A DNA stretch of 64,000 nucleotides, taken from positions 124,001 to 188,000 of the forward strand of contig NZ_FYAM01000006.1 in the NCBI RefSeq assembly GCF_900185645.1, written 5' to 3'. Within the stretch, counting starts at the first letter, position 1. Each line of letters opens with the position of its first letter. The notes beneath the pieces were generated by a model that saw only the letters and a list, made by a program, of their open reading frames with translations, did not search any database and was not told where the DNA came from. The stretch comes from Clostridium sp. BSD9I1 (GTDB taxonomy: Bacteria > Bacillota > Clostridia > Clostridiales > Clostridiaceae). Position numbers and translations under genes: made by a program. Positions 62,631 through 64,000 of this stretch are shown here, one piece after another.

Positions 62631-62661
62631 CGATTAGGCATCCTATTTTTATTAGAATATA
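62631..62661 (+). terminator. Rho-independent terminator
   Basis: Perfect 11-bp stem AAATAGGATGC/GCATCCTATTT (62631-62641 with 62648-62658), with TTT following. It closes the DUF5667 gene. Confidence 0.88.
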
Positions 62662-62755
62662 TAATATAAGTTTAATAATAAATTGCTATTTTAATTCTAA
62701 GCAATGCATAAAAAAATTGTTAAGATATACATTATATCATATAGGAGGTGATTGA

Positions 62756-63886
62756 ATGAAAGTAGCTATTATGGGAGCTGGAATGGCGGGACTTTCCTGT
62801 GCTATAACATTAGAGAAGCACGGAATTATGCCAACTATTTTTGAAAAAAGAAGTAAAGTAGGAGACAGATTTGTTAATGCAGAATCAATGTTTAGTATTT
62901 TAAATAGACCCATTAAAGATAGTTTATCTTACATATCAGAGAACTATAAGATAAATTTAAAACCTATAGATGAAATTAATAAGATGTCAATACACTCTAA
63001 AAATGAGATTGGAAATATTAAAGATAAAATTGGATATACAAATATAAGAGGCAGACATGAAAATTCTTATGAAAATCAATTGGCAAAGCAGGTAAAATGC
63101 AATATTAATTTTAACTCAAGCTACGAATATGAAGAACTATGTAAAAATTTCGATTATGTAGTATTAGCTACCGGAGATGGAGAATATGCATCTCACTTAG
63201 GCAATTACAGATGTGACCTTACTTGTACTATAAGAGGAGCAACTATTGAAGGAGAATTTATAACAAGTAATCCTCATGTATGGATTAACTACGATATAAT
63301 ACCTAAGGGATATGGATGGATAATACCATACTCTAAAAATGAAGCAAACTTATCTATTGCTTATCCTGATTATCCTGAGAATATAAAATTAAATATAAAT
63401 GATATGTGGGATAAATTCTACAATTTAGTGAGCAAAAGTTTTGGCCAAAATTTTAAAGTAACTGATAAGTTTGAAATTACAAGATATATGATGGGTATAT
63501 GCAATAAGCCTAAAATTGATAATACATATTTCGTTGGGAACTGTTTTGGTACCATTTCTCCAGGGCTCGGATTTGGACAATTCCCATCAATTTTAACAGG
63601 AGTATATTCAGCATATGATATTTGCAAAATAGGATCTTATCAAGAACTTACTAAACCTTTATTTGAAAACTATAACAACTCCCTTGTATTAAGAAAATTT
63701 TTAGAAAACTTAACAAATGATCAAATAGATTTTCATATTAAAAATTTAGATAGAAAAGTTATAAGTAAATTAGTTGATAAATTATGTGAAACTAATAATA
63801 GCAGTATTGATTTACTCAAGTTATCGACTCCTGTTATGAAGCTTTGGAATGAATACAAAGAATTTAAAGAACAAAAAATACAATAA
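62756..63886 (+). CDS. FAD-dependent oxidoreductase, geranylgeranyl-reductase-like
   Basis: A 376-residue flavoprotein. The N-terminal Rossmann motif GAGMAG (7-12) with SCAITLEKHGIMPTIFEKRS binds FAD. A second family block is VVLATGDGEY, and YFVGNCFGTISPGLGFGQFPSILTG corresponds to the GD-type FAD-binding motif of the group 1 p-hydroxybenzoate hydroxylase/geranylgeranyl reductase class. KGYGWIIPYSKNEANLSIAY is likewise the usual PKGYGWIFP-like motif of the latter. The substrate is unknown; prenyl, lipid or dinucleotide-linked double bonds are options. AGGAGGTG is a strong ribosome site. It stands alone near the window end. Confidence 0.85.
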   Translation: MKVAIMGAGMAGLSCAITLEKHGIMPTIFEKRSKVGDRFVNAESMFSILNRPIKDSLSYISENYKINLKPIDEINKMSIHSKNEIGNIKDKIGYTNIRGRHENSYENQLAKQVKCNINFNSSYEYEELCKNFDYVVLATGDGEYASHLGNYRCDLTCTIRGATIEGEFITSNPHVWINYDIIPKGYGWIIPYSKNEANLSIAYPDYPENIKLNINDMWDKFYNLVSKSFGQNFKVTDKFEITRYMMGICNKPKIDNTYFVGNCFGTISPGLGFGQFPSILTGVYSAYDICKIGSYQELTKPLFENYNNSLVLRKFLENLTNDQIDFHIKNLDRKVISKLVDKLCETNNSSIDLLKLSTPVMKLWNEYKEFKEQKIQ

Positions 63887-64000
63887 GACATTTTCTTAAT
63901 AACATGTTTTCGCAATATGATATAAAAATAGAAGTTTATTAGTATTTTAGAAATTAAGTAATTTTTATTATAGAATAAATTACTCTTACCCTGGGGAAAA

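Noticed and set aside
63957-63984. Hairpin AGTAATTT/AAATTACT as terminator of the last gene
   Set aside because: Eight A/T-rich pairs with no following T run; too weak to call in AT-rich sequence.

Overview
This 64-kb window is AT-rich chromosomal DNA with dense gene packing, strong AGGAGG-type ribosome sites and Rho-independent terminators. It most likely comes from an anaerobic, spore-forming member of the Firmicutes close to Clostridium sensu stricto. Supporting signs are cell-wall-binding-repeat-2 (CWBR2) surface proteins, clostridial-type AddB and PurL, T-box, purine and Mn2+ riboswitches, and [4Fe-4S] flavodoxin-like proteins. I saw no rRNA, tRNA, insertion sequence, prophage or CRISPR array.

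Layout. 1-3.6 kb: a two-component system, cut by the window edge, with a lipoprotein directly behind the kinase. 3.6-5.5 kb: small single genes (zinc ribbon, GNAT acetyltransferase, PNPOx-like flavoprotein, YbaK-type deacylase). 5.8-14.6 kb: a PD-(D/E)XK nuclease/XPD-type helicase fusion, an Old-Yellow-Enzyme/FAD reductase, a 49-residue-repeat spore-protein-like gene, and addB without a neighbouring addA. A 214-nt imperfect palindrome begins in the addB stop codon. 14.9-16.0 kb: a second zinc ribbon and a PHP-family histidinol-phosphatase.

16.2-22.0 kb: a fructosamine (frl-type) operon with deglycase, binding protein, two permeases, kinase and GntR regulator, but no ATPase subunit. 22.1-22.8 kb: a DedA protein. 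22.9-27.9 kb: a T-box leader (likely leucine specifier) and livJHMGF for branched-chain amino acid uptake. 28.0-37.1 kb: an envelope island with two tandem 1050-residue propeller/CWBR2 proteins, a frameshifted CWBR2 gene and an unknown membrane protein. 37.2-39.7 kb: serA with a TIM-barrel isomerase gene on the minus strand. 39.9-42.5 kb: DUF2207 and DUF1361 membrane proteins. 42.7-43.5 kb: a stand-alone cas6 preceded by a 22-codon ORF overlapping its start by ATGA.

43.7-54.7 kb: a guanine-type purine riboswitch and the purine operon purL-E-C-F-M-N-H-D. purB and purK are absent from it. 54.8-58.5 kb: a small lipoprotein, then a yybP-ykoY Mn2+ riboswitch with two similar tandem terminators in front of a P-type ATPase, so the pump is probably a manganese exporter. 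58.6-63.9 kb: a ferredoxin/flavodoxin fusion, a third intact CWBR2 protein, a secreted DUF5667 coiled-coil protein and a FAD oxidoreductase.

Much of the window is ordinary core metabolism under RNA-level control: T-box for amino acid uptake, guanine for purine synthesis, Mn2+ for metal efflux. The less explained items are the orphan cas6 unit, the palindrome after addB, the doubled terminators behind the Mn2+ aptamer, the 49-residue repeat protein and the surface-protein island. All assignments come from reading the sequence; no database search was run.
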